A stretch of DNA of 64,000 bases from Thiosulfativibrio zosterae (GTDB taxonomy: Bacteria; Pseudomonadota; Gammaproteobacteria; Thiomicrospirales; Thiomicrospiraceae): assembly GCF_011398155.1 (NCBI RefSeq), contig NZ_AP021888.1, positions 1,843,501 through 1,907,500 on the forward strand, given 5' to 3'. Positions 48,955-57,316 of the stretch are shown here, piece after piece; within the stretch, counting starts at the first letter, position 1; each line of letters starts with the position of its first letter. Made by a program: the position numbers and the translations under genes. The notes below the pieces were generated by a model. It saw only the letters and a program-made list of their open reading frames with translations. It was not told where the DNA came from and searched no databases.

Positions 48955-50970
48955 TTAAAAAACCAAGTGCGATGGATGTGATGAATGCATTAAATATTCC
49001 AAAATTGGATTATGCTTAACATTCATATCTTTCTGCATATACATTGGCAAATGGGTTGGTTTTTGCACCATGCCGCGTTCAATCATTTCGTTGATGGTTT
49101 TGAGATAAGCAAAGCTGGTTTTTCCGACATACAGCCCTTCTAGCGATTCTTTTTTATAGTATTGCAACGCATCTTTCACGCCACGCAAATATAAGAAATC
49201 TTTGGTAAATCCACCGCCACGATAAACGCGCGCCGTTAATCTAAAGGCTTCATCTTTATCAATACCATAGTCATTCATCAGCGTTTTATAGGTGTGTCCA
49301 AAATCATAGTGACTCACCATCATTTTGACCGCAATCACGCGCATCGCTAAGGTTTTTAAACGCGGCAAATTCATATTGCCCGTCATATATTCCGACAAAA
49401 TCGCCAGCCCTTCTTGGGTATAGGTATTGCCCGGCAATCCCAGTTTAAAGACTTTTAAATCCTGTTGTTCAGCGTTCATGGTGGTGACCATGTGCACCCC
49501 CAATTCATGATGAATCAGCGCATCAATTTCGATTTGGTTCATGCGCATCGACTTGTTGATCATAATGGTTTTACGACCATTATCCACCATGGCACTGGCA
49601 ATGATTTTGTCGGTCACTTCAACTTTACATTGAATTTGATAGTCGTCTAAAGCGGCCAAGAAATGTTGCTTGGCTTGTTTGGCGTCAATTGTGCGCTCTT
49701 GGGATTCTTCGTAGGGTTTGGCATACAATAAAAAATGCGCCATTTGAATATCGTCATCACTCGGCTCGCCGTAATAGCGCAGAGAGTTGTATAAAAACTT
49801 TTCTGTGCCCACGGTTGTTAAGAGGTCAATTTTGGTGGCATAGGTGTCAATAACATCGCGATACATTTGTTGAATCGACACATCGGTCACCTGACTTTCG
49901 GGCAAGCGATACAATTTCTCACGAAACTCAAACGGGTTAATTTCTAACTGTCGATAGGTAAATTGCGGCGTATAACTGCCACCACTTTCAAAAAAACGTT
50001 TCTTTTCGGTGATGATGTTACGCGGATTAATGTAACCCAGCGTTTGAATACCGCGGGCTAACTTGTGAAGTTTTTGATCTAGCTTTAAAACCGCCGGCTC
50101 AATTTTAGAGGACAACAACTGAGTACGATGATGACGCGTTTCGGGGGAAAAGTGTTTGGAAAAAAACAAAGCATTGGCCAGAATAATTTCTTTGAGTGCC
50201 GCTTTAAGTGGATTCAACACCAACGGATAGGCTTCACCGCTGAGCTCATTCATAAAGACTTTTTTGACTTCAGTGGGCAATACCAGTGTATGGACAAAAT
50301 GTTTTTTGACATAGGTCGCTAGATAACCACGCCCAAAAAAAACTTCGTTTTCAGCCGAACGAGATACCAAATTTGGCAGAGTTACCATGGCCAAACTTTT
50401 ATTCCAATGTTTAATCACTCGCCCCCAACGCACTTTATTGAGTTGTTCAGTGCCAATGTTAAAAGTAGGGGGTGGCGTGTCTTGATTCATACGTAAATGA
50501 TTGTAAGAGTGCAAATCATAAACCAAACAACTGCCATGCAATTTTTCAAGCTTTTTAATCAATGCGCCCAGCACCTTATAAAAGCGCGAATGCTTAAGCT
50601 GACTGGCACCCTCTTCTTCAATCGACAAAGGCTGTGCCCAGACTTGTTTGCCCCAGGCCTCTTTGTACACGCAGTTTTCTGGGGCACGATTCAGGTCATA
50701 TTCGTAACGCGAATCCTTGCCAATCAGCGTGATGGGCAAGGATGAAATCATTTCTCCAGTAAACGGGTCTTCTTCATACAAACGCTCTGATTCAGTGAGT
50801 TGACATTTTTCTAACAAATCGGGGCGCAGTTGATGGCCATCATGAATGGCGGTACAGATAAAAAATCCATAGTCTTCAATTTTAAGCTCAAACATCCCAT
50901 CGACCAAGGCGTGAAACAACTCGCCTTTTTCGATGGCTTTAACGCACTCTTTTATAGTTAAATTAATCAT
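48955..50970 (-). CDS. N-formylglutamate-amidohydrolase-like/DUF1704 metallopeptidase fusion
   Basis: This 671-residue protein joins two hydrolase domains. The N-terminal half (about 1-270) resembles N-formylglutamate amidohydrolase, with AIHDGHQLRPD, the SRYEYDLNR block and YDLHSYNH. The C-terminal half (about 300-660) is DUF1704, with the zinc motif HExxxH (His488, Glu489, His493 in HHELGVH) and QEGLA at 519-523. DUF1704 proteins are named after flavohemoglobin expression, and eukaryotic relatives are tyrosine carboxypeptidases acting on tubulin. The start overlaps the upstream GshB-like gene by 8 bp, so ligase and hydrolase are co-translated. Substrate unknown; trimming of an amino-acid tag is an inference. 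Confidence 0.9.
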   Translation of the reverse strand: MINLTIKECVKAIEKGELFHALVDGMFELKIEDYGFFICTAIHDGHQLRPDLLEKCQLTESERLYEEDPFTGEMISSLPITLIGKDSRYEYDLNRAPENCVYKEAWGKQVWAQPLSIEEEGASQLKHSRFYKVLGALIKKLEKLHGSCLVYDLHSYNHLRMNQDTPPPTFNIGTEQLNKVRWGRVIKHWNKSLAMVTLPNLVSRSAENEVFFGRGYLATYVKKHFVHTLVLPTEVKKVFMNELSGEAYPLVLNPLKAALKEIILANALFFSKHFSPETRHHRTQLLSSKIEPAVLKLDQKLHKLARGIQTLGYINPRNIITEKKRFFESGGSYTPQFTYRQLEINPFEFREKLYRLPESQVTDVSIQQMYRDVIDTYATKIDLLTTVGTEKFLYNSLRYYGEPSDDDIQMAHFLLYAKPYEESQERTIDAKQAKQHFLAALDDYQIQCKVEVTDKIIASAMVDNGRKTIMINKSMRMNQIEIDALIHHELGVHMVTTMNAEQQDLKVFKLGLPGNTYTQEGLAILSEYMTGNMNLPRLKTLAMRVIAVKMMVSHYDFGHTYKTLMNDYGIDKDEAFRLTARVYRGGGFTKDFLYLRGVKDALQYYKKESLEGLYVGKTSFAYLKTINEMIERGMVQKPTHLPMYMQKDMNVKHNPILEYLMHSSHPSHLVF

Positions 50971-51991
50971 CTAATAATGCCTTTACAAATTCTGTTCTAC
51001 GCGCCTCGTTAAAGGTTTTGGTTTTAACCATCTGCTCTACAAAATCAATGACTTTGGTTTGCAACTTCACCCGATTCAATTTATTAATCCGCATAATACC
51101 GCCAGGACTGAGCACATTCACTTCTATCAATTTGCCATTGATGACATCGATGCCTACAAAAAACAAACCATCCCTGACCAATTTGGGCCCAATTAAAGCG
51201 CATAGGTCTTTTTCAACTTGGGTGAGCGTGTGTTTAACCACCGTACCCCCCGCATGCACATTGGAGCGCATATCGCCCGCCGCAGGTATGCGTTTCATCG
51301 CACCAATGGCTTTTCCATTGAGCATTAAAATCCGCACATCGCCCAATTCTGCGCCCTCAACATACTCTTGCAGAATGACATAGTTGCCGTCTTTGCTGCT
51401 GTTGATGTAAAAATCTAGCAGAGATCGAAAGCTGGCAATGGCTTGTTTTTCGACCAAAATGACGCCATGGCCGCCATAGCCATCTAAAGGCTTCATAATC
51501 ATTTTTTCATTCGGCGAATGGCGCAACACCTTTTCTAAGTAATCGGGCGTTTTGGACACATAGGTTTTTGGAATAAAACGATTTTCAGGGTCATCAAAAG
51601 AAGAGGTATAGAGTTTATTATTGGCGATGCGTAAACCATCGATGTCGTTCATGATAAAAACATCATGGCGCACCGAATCTAAAAAGTTAAGCGCCGTCAC
51701 ATTAAGTGGTGGATTAGAGCGCATGATAATGGCGTCAAATCCGCCCAAAGGTAATTTAACCTGGCGAAAGCGCGCTTTTTTGTAAAAGGTGTTAATAACG
51801 CCAGGCACCTTGTCTGTTTCGATAAACACATTACAAAATGCCATGGCAGTAGATTCACGCATGGTGAGATTATGCACTGTGGCCAAAGCCACTGTGTGTT
51901 TGCGTGCCACACACTCGTGAATCATCCGCAGCGTCGAATCATTATTGGGATCGACTCTGTCCCATGGATACATCAAAAATAAAATATTCAA
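50963..51991 (-). CDS. GshB/RimK-like ATP-grasp amide ligase
   Basis: This 342-residue ATP-grasp protein resembles glutathione synthetase and RimK. Visible blocks are the N-terminal pre-ATP-grasp domain (MNILFLMYPWDRVDPNNDST), MRSNPPLN, MIMKPLDGYGGHGVILVEK (ATP-binding loop), LQEYVEGAELGDVRILMLNG and GIDVINGKLIEVNVLSPGG (metal and ATP ligands). It differs from true GshB in its downstream partner, a DUF1704 hydrolase fused to an amidohydrolase-like domain. It probably joins an amino acid or small amine to an acid or peptide, with substrate unknown. No gshA is nearby. Confidence 0.88.
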   Translation of the reverse strand: MNILFLMYPWDRVDPNNDSTLRMIHECVARKHTVALATVHNLTMRESTAMAFCNVFIETDKVPGVINTFYKKARFRQVKLPLGGFDAIIMRSNPPLNVTALNFLDSVRHDVFIMNDIDGLRIANNKLYTSSFDDPENRFIPKTYVSKTPDYLEKVLRHSPNEKMIMKPLDGYGGHGVILVEKQAIASFRSLLDFYINSSKDGNYVILQEYVEGAELGDVRILMLNGKAIGAMKRIPAAGDMRSNVHAGGTVVKHTLTQVEKDLCALIGPKLVRDGLFFVGIDVINGKLIEVNVLSPGGIMRINKLNRVKLQTKVIDFVEQMVKTKTFNEARRTEFVKALLDD

Positions 51992-52024
51992 GCCACACCT
52001 CTCATCAAAATGGCAACTGACCTA

Positions 52025-52744
52025 TCAACCCGAAACGCCAAATGCCAAGCCCACAAAGGTGGTCATGGCCATGGCAATAGAACCCCAAACAAACATTCGA
52101 ATTGCACCCGTCATCATCGGACTGCCGCCAGTTTTAGCCGCCAAAGCGCCTAAGATGGCTAACAAAATCAAAGAACTACCGGCCACAATCCAACCTAAAT
52201 TTTGCATCGGCAAAAAGGCCACCAACACCACAGGCAATCCAGCACCTGCCACAAAAGATGCGGCCGAGGCAAAAGCCGCTTGCAAAGGTTTGGCGCTGTG
52301 TACTTCGCTTAAACCCAACTCATCCCTAGCATGAGCGCCTAGCGCATCATGCGCCATTAGGTCTTCGGCAACTTTTTGAGCAGTTTCTGGCGACACGCCT
52401 CGCTGCTGATAAATGGCAGCCAACTCAGACAACTCGTTATGCCAATCATCTTCTAAGGCTCTGCGCTCCAATTCTAAATCCGCTTTTTCGGTATCTGACT
52501 GAGAACTGACCGATACATATTCGCCTGCTGCCATGGATAACGCCCCTGCCACCAAAGCCGCAACAGCCACCACCAAAATATCTTCACGCGCGGCACCGGC
52601 GGCGATGACACCTACCAATAAACTCACCACCGAAATAATGCCATCATTTGCACCCAATACGGCGGCACGCAACCAGCCCATGCGATGAGAGTAATGCTTG
52701 TGGGCTAAATGGTCGTCGATATGTGCTTCTGAATAATGACTCAT
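52025..52744 (-). CDS. VIT1/CCC1 family divalent metal transporter
   Basis: This 239-residue membrane protein belongs to the VIT1/CCC1 family, which moves Fe2+ or Mn2+ out of the cytoplasm. It has about five membrane helices. The first carries GANDGIISVVSLLVGV, the conserved region of the family, and AAGEYVSVSSQSDTEKADL follows with the helical metal-binding hairpin (residues about 85-150). A His-rich N-terminus (HYSEAHIDDHLAHKHYSH) may bind metal. It lies 33 bp before the ATP-grasp gene. Confidence 0.9.
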   Translation of the reverse strand: MSHYSEAHIDDHLAHKHYSHRMGWLRAAVLGANDGIISVVSLLVGVIAAGAAREDILVVAVAALVAGALSMAAGEYVSVSSQSDTEKADLELERRALEDDWHNELSELAAIYQQRGVSPETAQKVAEDLMAHDALGAHARDELGLSEVHSAKPLQAAFASAASFVAGAGLPVVLVAFLPMQNLGWIVAGSSLILLAILGALAAKTGGSPMMTGAIRMFVWGSIAMAMTTFVGLAFGVSG

Positions 52745-52767
52745 GGTGCTCTCCGATTTTTAATGAA

Positions 52768-53535
52768 TTAAAAGTTTACCTGAATACCAAACTGATAGGC
52801 TAAATCTTCTTTCTTAGCACTGGCCAAAGGACTGGATTCATAGCCATAAGAAGTGCCCAACGACAAACTGATGCGTTGCGTTAATTTAGATTCAGCGCCA
52901 AGGGTCGCTATGGCTCGGTAATGATTCCACGCATCCAACTGCGGTTGATAATAGGCTGAACCAAACCAACTGGCATGATCATTGAGTTGCTGTTTAAAAG
53001 TGGTATAAAAATTCCCACGCCCCAAATCGGTCGTTAGGTCGGTATTATTTAAAATGGCGGTTTCATGCTCATAAAAAGCGCCCATTCCAAAATGCCATTT
53101 TAATGTTTTAGCTTGTACACTTTTGCGCAAACCGGCACCCAGCAAACTGCGCTGTTTGTCATAAACCAAAGGTTCGGCTTCGTATTGTGTGAAAGCCTCC
53201 CATGCCCAAGTGGGAATTAAATCATGGGTGTGGCGTAAATGGGCAAAATAAGATTCATCATCTTTTTGCTGATTGGCTTCGCCATATTCAACAGACCCAA
53301 TTAAAAAGGTGCGCGAGTGTTCTTCTACAAACTGTACACCAAACCCAACTTTCACAGCATCTTTATCGGTATTGCCTTTTTTACCTTGCCCACTCAAATT
53401 CAAACTACTGGACCAGCCCAATTGCTCGGCATCCATTCTTAAAGATTCTATATTAACAATGGCTTGCGCCGAAGTGGACAACACCAAACCAGACGCCAAA
53501 CCAAAACTGAATACACTTTTCTTAATACACTTCAT
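52768..53535 (-). CDS. DUF481-like outer-membrane beta-barrel protein
   Basis: This 255-residue protein has a signal peptide ending near STSAQA and a body of alternating beta strands ending in Phe (QFGIQVNF), typical of small outer-membrane barrels. The pattern (LNLSGQGKKGNTD, FLIGSVEYGEAN, SLLGAGLRKSV) resembles DUF481/YdiY-like proteins linked to salt stress in other bacteria. It lies 24 bp from the VIT1 gene and 18 bp from mgtE. Function unknown. Confidence 0.75.
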   Translation of the reverse strand: MKCIKKSVFSFGLASGLVLSTSAQAIVNIESLRMDAEQLGWSSSLNLSGQGKKGNTDKDAVKVGFGVQFVEEHSRTFLIGSVEYGEANQQKDDESYFAHLRHTHDLIPTWAWEAFTQYEAEPLVYDKQRSLLGAGLRKSVQAKTLKWHFGMGAFYEHETAILNNTDLTTDLGRGNFYTTFKQQLNDHASWFGSAYYQPQLDAWNHYRAIATLGAESKLTQRISLSLGTSYGYESSPLASAKKEDLAYQFGIQVNF

Positions 53536-53553
53536 GCAACTTTTTCTCTTACT

Positions 53554-54915
53554 TTACTTCAAAATTAATAGGGTAGCCAAACCTAAGAATGACATAAAAC
53601 CAACCACATCAGTCACGGTTGTCAAGATAACCGCGCCTGATAAGGCTGGGTCAATTTTCATTTCTTTTAAGACCAAAGGCACCGCAATACCTGCAATATT
53701 CGCCACGGTCATATTTATGAGGATGGCCAAGGCTATGACTAAGCTGATCATGGTATCTTCAAACCACCATTGTGCGATCACGCCAACCACGATTGCCCAA
53801 AGCAATCCATTCATCGCGCCTACCCATAATTCTTTATTGAACAACCACCAACGGTTGTTACCCCCAACCTGCCCCATGGCTAAACCCCGAATAATGACCG
53901 TGAGGGTTTGGCTGCCCGCTATCCCGCCCATGCTGGCGACCACCGGCATCAGCACCGCTAAAGCCACCACTTGCGACAATACCGCTTCAAACTGACCGAT
54001 GACATAGGCGGCTAAAAAAGCGGTCGCAAGGTTAATGCCCAGCCAAATACCGCGGCTTTGCGCACTGCGCATAATGGGCGCAAATAACTCTTCATCTTCA
54101 CTCACCCCCGACATATTCATCATGGTGGCTTCTGAATCATCACGGGTAATTTCTAAAATGTTTTCAATATTGAGCTGACCGACTAGGATGCCACACTCAT
54201 TCACAACCGGTGCAAAGTGTAAGTCTTTAGAGCGTAAAATCATGGCGGCTTCATGGACATCCATTTCATCCAACAATGAAAAAGAGTTATACATAAAATC
54301 TGACACCAAAGCTTCTTGATTATTTTTAACCAAATCCACCAAACTCAAAGTACCTACCAGGCGATTTTCTTTATCAGTGACCATGATTTCTTGCGAATGG
54401 TCATCCAATAAATGCAGGATGCGAATATAGCGTTGCACCGTTTCTAAAGTCACATCGACCTTAACATTCACTGTTTCAGGGTTCATGTAGCGCCCAACGG
54501 TGTCGTCTCCGTAGGCCTGCAGGGCTTCTACCTGCTCACGAGTGGAGTCATCTAATTGCTCGATAACCGCATCTTTAACATCGTCTTCTACTGTATCTAA
54601 TAATTCGGCGATGTCCTGAGCATCTAGGTCTTTGGCCAACTCAGAAACTTCTTCTGCGGCCATTTCCGACATCAGGTCTTCACGAATATCTTCACTAACT
54701 TCGGCTAACACTTCCCCTTTAATCGCTTCGGGCACACATTGCCAAATCAGTTCACGATCATTCGGCGGAAAAGACTCCAGTAACAAGGCGATTTCTGTAT
54801 CGCTTTTGTCTTCAAAAAAAGCACAAACCGCTTCGGAGTTTTCGGCAGAAACCAAGGCTTGTAACTGCAGTAACTTGTCTTCTGAAGTGCTATTCACTTC
54901 TTCGTTTTGGCTCAT
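53554..54915 (-). CDS. mgtE: Magnesium transporter MgtE
   Basis: This channel-like Mg2+ transporter has a cytoplasmic N domain (about 15-120), two CBS domains (about 130-255) that sense Mg2+ and a C-terminal domain of five membrane helices (about 275-453). I start at 54915 (MSQNEEVNS), preceded by AGAG, giving 453 residues. The conserved membrane segments PVVASMGGIAGSQTLTVIIRG and ANIAGIAVPLVLKEMKIDPA are present. A palindrome copy lies upstream at 54954-54965. It is next to a CorC-type gene, also linked to Mg2+ homeostasis. Confidence 0.94.
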   Translation of the reverse strand: MSQNEEVNSTSEDKLLQLQALVSAENSEAVCAFFEDKSDTEIALLLESFPPNDRELIWQCVPEAIKGEVLAEVSEDIREDLMSEMAAEEVSELAKDLDAQDIAELLDTVEDDVKDAVIEQLDDSTREQVEALQAYGDDTVGRYMNPETVNVKVDVTLETVQRYIRILHLLDDHSQEIMVTDKENRLVGTLSLVDLVKNNQEALVSDFMYNSFSLLDEMDVHEAAMILRSKDLHFAPVVNECGILVGQLNIENILEITRDDSEATMMNMSGVSEDEELFAPIMRSAQSRGIWLGINLATAFLAAYVIGQFEAVLSQVVALAVLMPVVASMGGIAGSQTLTVIIRGLAMGQVGGNNRWWLFNKELWVGAMNGLLWAIVVGVIAQWWFEDTMISLVIALAILINMTVANIAGIAVPLVLKEMKIDPALSGAVILTTVTDVVGFMSFLGLATLLILK

Positions 54916-54953
54916 AAGTTTCTCTTTTTTGGGGAATTTCGACCTCAAAAACA

Positions 54954-54965
54954 ACCAGGCCTGGT
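54954..54965. repeat. Dispersed palindrome ACCAGGCCTGGT, copy 7 (upstream of mgtE)
   Basis: Exact palindrome with AAAAACA on the left and CATTTTTAGG on the right, lying between the end of the CorC-type gene and the start of mgtE. The symmetric A and T runs could make a hairpin terminator or a leader structure of mgtE. Confidence 0.85.
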
Positions 54966-54987
54966 CATTTTTAGGGGCATTTTAAGC

Positions 54988-56337
54988 TTAGATTTCTAAG
55001 TTTTCAGAATTGTTTTCGGGTTTCGTTGGCAAACGCTTAACAAAAACTTTCTCTGGGCGATATTGAGCTAAGCTTTCAACTTTAAAAACCCAACCTTGAT
55101 AGGTCACGGTTGCACCCACCTCTGGCAATCCATTTAATTGCATCATGATTAATCCAGATAAGGTGCTGACATCCAGCGACCCCTCAAATTTCTCATTAAC
55201 ACGCTTTTCAAAATCATGTAACGCCATTAAACCATCTACTTCAAAACCTGCATAAATATCAATGGCTGCTTGAGTTTCTTGAATATTAGGCTCTTCGTCG
55301 TCTAACTCATCCGAGATTTCACCCACAATTTCTTCAATTAGATCTTCCATGGTTAAAATACCCACAAAGGCACCATGCTCATCTATTACAAAAGCCATGT
55401 GGTTTCGACTTTTGCGCAGTTCGTCAAAGGCTTTTTGAAGGCTCATCACCTCAGGCATAATGACCGCAGGTCTTGCCATTTCTCGCAACGCTGACTCATC
55501 TAACGATTCGTTATTTAAGATTTTATTGGTCACATCTTTTAACAATAAAAAACCCAAGGCCTTATCCAAAGAACCATCTACTAAAGGGTAGCGAGAATGG
55601 CCAAGCATTCTGATGCGTTCAACCGTTTCTTGCCATGGCGTACATACATCGATGCAATCTACTTTACTGCGAGACATCATCACATCTCTTGCAATTCGTG
55701 AATCAAATGCAAACATATTTTGAATCATGTCGGCTTTGCTTAAATCCATTTCACCGCTTTCAGAGGAGGCTTCAATCAGCTCACTGATTTCTTCAACACT
55801 GAAAATTTCTTCATGTGACGCTTCTTTAACACCCATCAATTTCAAAATACTTGAAGCAGACCAATTTAACGCGCGAGTTAAAGGGTAAGTCATTAAGTAA
55901 AAACCATGCAGCGGTAAAGCAACCCAAATGGATACCTTTTCAGGTTTGCGAATGGCATAGGTTTTAGGAACCTGTTCACCAATAACAATATGCAAGGAAG
56001 AAAAAATAATAAATCCCACTAAAAATGCACTAATATGCAACATTTCGTCAGAAAGCCCAAAAGACGCAAACAAAGGCTGCAATAACTTTGCAACGGCGGG
56101 CTCCCCAACCCAGCCTAATCCTAGCGAAGCCATGGTAATCCCTAATTGGCAAGCCGCTAAATAGGACTCTAGATTGCGTTTAATCATCAGCATCAGTTTA
56201 TTGCTCAACCCGCCCTCTTTGGCCATGCTTTCAATGCGGGTCATTCTCACTTTAACCAAAGCAAACTCTGCCGCAACGAAAAAACCATTCGCTATCAATA
56301 AAATAACGATGACTGCCAAACTGGTACTACTTTCCAT
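54988..56337 (-). CDS. CNNM/CorC-type protein with DUF21 and CBS domains
   Basis: This 449-residue protein has an N-terminal DUF21 membrane domain (about 1-200, four helices, GEQVPKTYAIRKPEKVS), a CBS pair (about 215-340) and a C-terminal CorC_HlyC domain. Bacterial homologues take part in Mg2+ or Co2+ efflux; some are annotated as hemolysins, which is historical. It lies upstream of mgtE on the same strand, so the two may balance Mg2+ uptake and efflux. Confidence 0.92.
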   Translation of the reverse strand: MESSTSLAVIVILLIANGFFVAAEFALVKVRMTRIESMAKEGGLSNKLMLMIKRNLESYLAACQLGITMASLGLGWVGEPAVAKLLQPLFASFGLSDEMLHISAFLVGFIIFSSLHIVIGEQVPKTYAIRKPEKVSIWVALPLHGFYLMTYPLTRALNWSASSILKLMGVKEASHEEIFSVEEISELIEASSESGEMDLSKADMIQNMFAFDSRIARDVMMSRSKVDCIDVCTPWQETVERIRMLGHSRYPLVDGSLDKALGFLLLKDVTNKILNNESLDESALREMARPAVIMPEVMSLQKAFDELRKSRNHMAFVIDEHGAFVGILTMEDLIEEIVGEISDELDDEEPNIQETQAAIDIYAGFEVDGLMALHDFEKRVNEKFEGSLDVSTLSGLIMMQLNGLPEVGATVTYQGWVFKVESLAQYRPEKVFVKRLPTKPENNSENLEI

Positions 56338-56368
56338 AAAAACTCCTGAGCTAACCGCCTAAGCCGTA

Positions 56369-56374
56369 TATAAT
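56369..56374 (+). promoter_or_regulatory. Possible -10 box ahead of the ECF sigma gene
   Basis: A perfect TATAAT lies in the 101-bp gap between the divergent CorC-type and sigma genes. The -35 candidate (CTGAGC, 56346-56351) at 17 bp is weak. Confidence 0.35.
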
Positions 56375-56415
56375 ATTTTAACTACGAACCCCTTTGAGGC
56401 TTAAAGTTGTTCAAG

Positions 56416-56440
56416 AGTCACTTTTAAAGTGACTTTTTTT
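56416..56440 (+). terminator. Intrinsic terminator/attenuator just upstream of the sigma gene
   Basis: AGTCACTTTTAAAGTGACT (56416-56434) is a near-perfect palindrome followed by a T run to 56440. It has no upstream plus-strand gene to terminate and lies between the possible promoter and the sigma-factor start. Confidence 0.7.
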
Positions 56441-56456
56441 GTTAATCCTCACTCAA

Positions 56457-57059
56457 ATGCCCTACATGACTCATAAATCATCTATCAATACCCAACAAGA
56501 CACTGCAAAACATGACATGGCAACTTGGTCAGACAGCCAATTAGTCGAAGCCGCGCAACTTCAATTGCCGCATGTGACCCAGGCTTTTGAAGCGTTGCTG
56601 CAGCGCCATGAACAAAAGATTTATCACCTTTGTCTGAGGTATTTAGGCGATGAAGGGACTGCACAGGACATTTCTCAAGAAGTGTTTTTAAAAGTGTTTC
56701 AGCAGCTTAAAAACTTTAGAGGTGAGGCGCAGTTTAGTACTTGGCTGTATAGAATTGCCCTGAATGCCTGCCATACCCAACATGGTAAAAAAACCTTGGG
56801 CACGGATGATATTGACAATTGGTTAGATGACATACAACTGTCTATGGAAAGCGACTGCTCGGATGAAGCTGATTGCATTCAACATTGTTTAAACCAACAA
56901 ACCGAACAAGAAAGAGCCGTACTTTCGATGCGATTTAATGCCGATTTATCCATTCAAGAAATTGCGGATATTTTAAGCATTAAATTGAGTGCTGCCAAAA
57001 TGAGGTTATATCGTTCTATTGAGACTTTAAAAAAACATTACGAGACTTTTTGTTTATGA
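56457..57059 (+). CDS. ECF sigma-70 family factor
   Basis: This about 200-residue protein directs RNA polymerase to alternative promoters. Region 2 (YHLCLRYLGDEGTAQDISQEVFLKVFQQLKNFRGEAQ-type, split here by the core-binding helices) and region 4 (LSIQEIADILSIKLSAAKMRLYRSIETL, a helix-turn-helix) are clear. No region 1 or 3 is present, as in ECF factors. The start is uncertain: ATG 56457, ATG 56466 and a TTG at 56439 all lack a good ribosome-binding site. A 4-bp ATGA overlap with the next small gene suggests that gene as the cognate regulator. Confidence 0.88.
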   Translation: MPYMTHKSSINTQQDTAKHDMATWSDSQLVEAAQLQLPHVTQAFEALLQRHEQKIYHLCLRYLGDEGTAQDISQEVFLKVFQQLKNFRGEAQFSTWLYRIALNACHTQHGKKTLGTDDIDNWLDDIQLSMESDCSDEADCIQHCLNQQTEQERAVLSMRFNADLSIQEIADILSIKLSAAKMRLYRSIETLKKHYETFCL

Positions 57060-57316
57060 CCCCTCAAACCCCCCAAAAAGAAGCGCTTCACGAATTTGAT
57101 GTGAAGCTTGAAAAACTTTTAAAAGTTGACTCTGCCAAACAAAACCCTAAGGTGCGCCAACAGCAAATTTTACAAGGTGTGCGATGGCTAGCCACTTTAC
57201 AAGCGTTTTTGCAGCTTTATTTGGTATTGTTGCCAAAAGCATTTTTAGATATTGCCAGCAAACTCACCCATAAAAACAACACCCTCAACAAGGAAAATCA
57301 TCATGGAAATGAATAG
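57056..57316 (+). CDS. Small protein encoded with the ECF sigma factor
   Basis: This 86-residue protein is not recognised. It starts at the ATG that overlaps the sigma-factor stop (ATGA), so it is translated from the same message. It has a charged N-terminal half (about 1-45) and a hydrophobic or amphipathic helix (WLATLQAFLQLYLVLLPKAF, about 46-68), then a polar tail. No HxxxCxxC zinc motif of ZAS anti-sigma factors is seen. Position suggests a sigma-factor partner, but this is inference. Its 3' end overlaps the next gene by 14 bp. Confidence 0.65.
   Translation: MTPQTPQKEALHEFDVKLEKLLKVDSAKQNPKVRQQQILQGVRWLATLQAFLQLYLVLLPKAFLDIASKLTHKNNTLNKENHHGNE

Noticed and set aside
50651-50660. Palindrome-like CCAGGCCTC in the DUF1704 gene
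   Set aside because: The right half-site is missing, and similar partial matches are expected by chance.
53273-53995. 240-codon plus-strand frame opposite the barrel protein and mgtE genes
   Set aside because: It spans the boundary of two well-supported minus-strand genes, has no ribosome-binding site, and its translation is low-complexity without recognisable domains.
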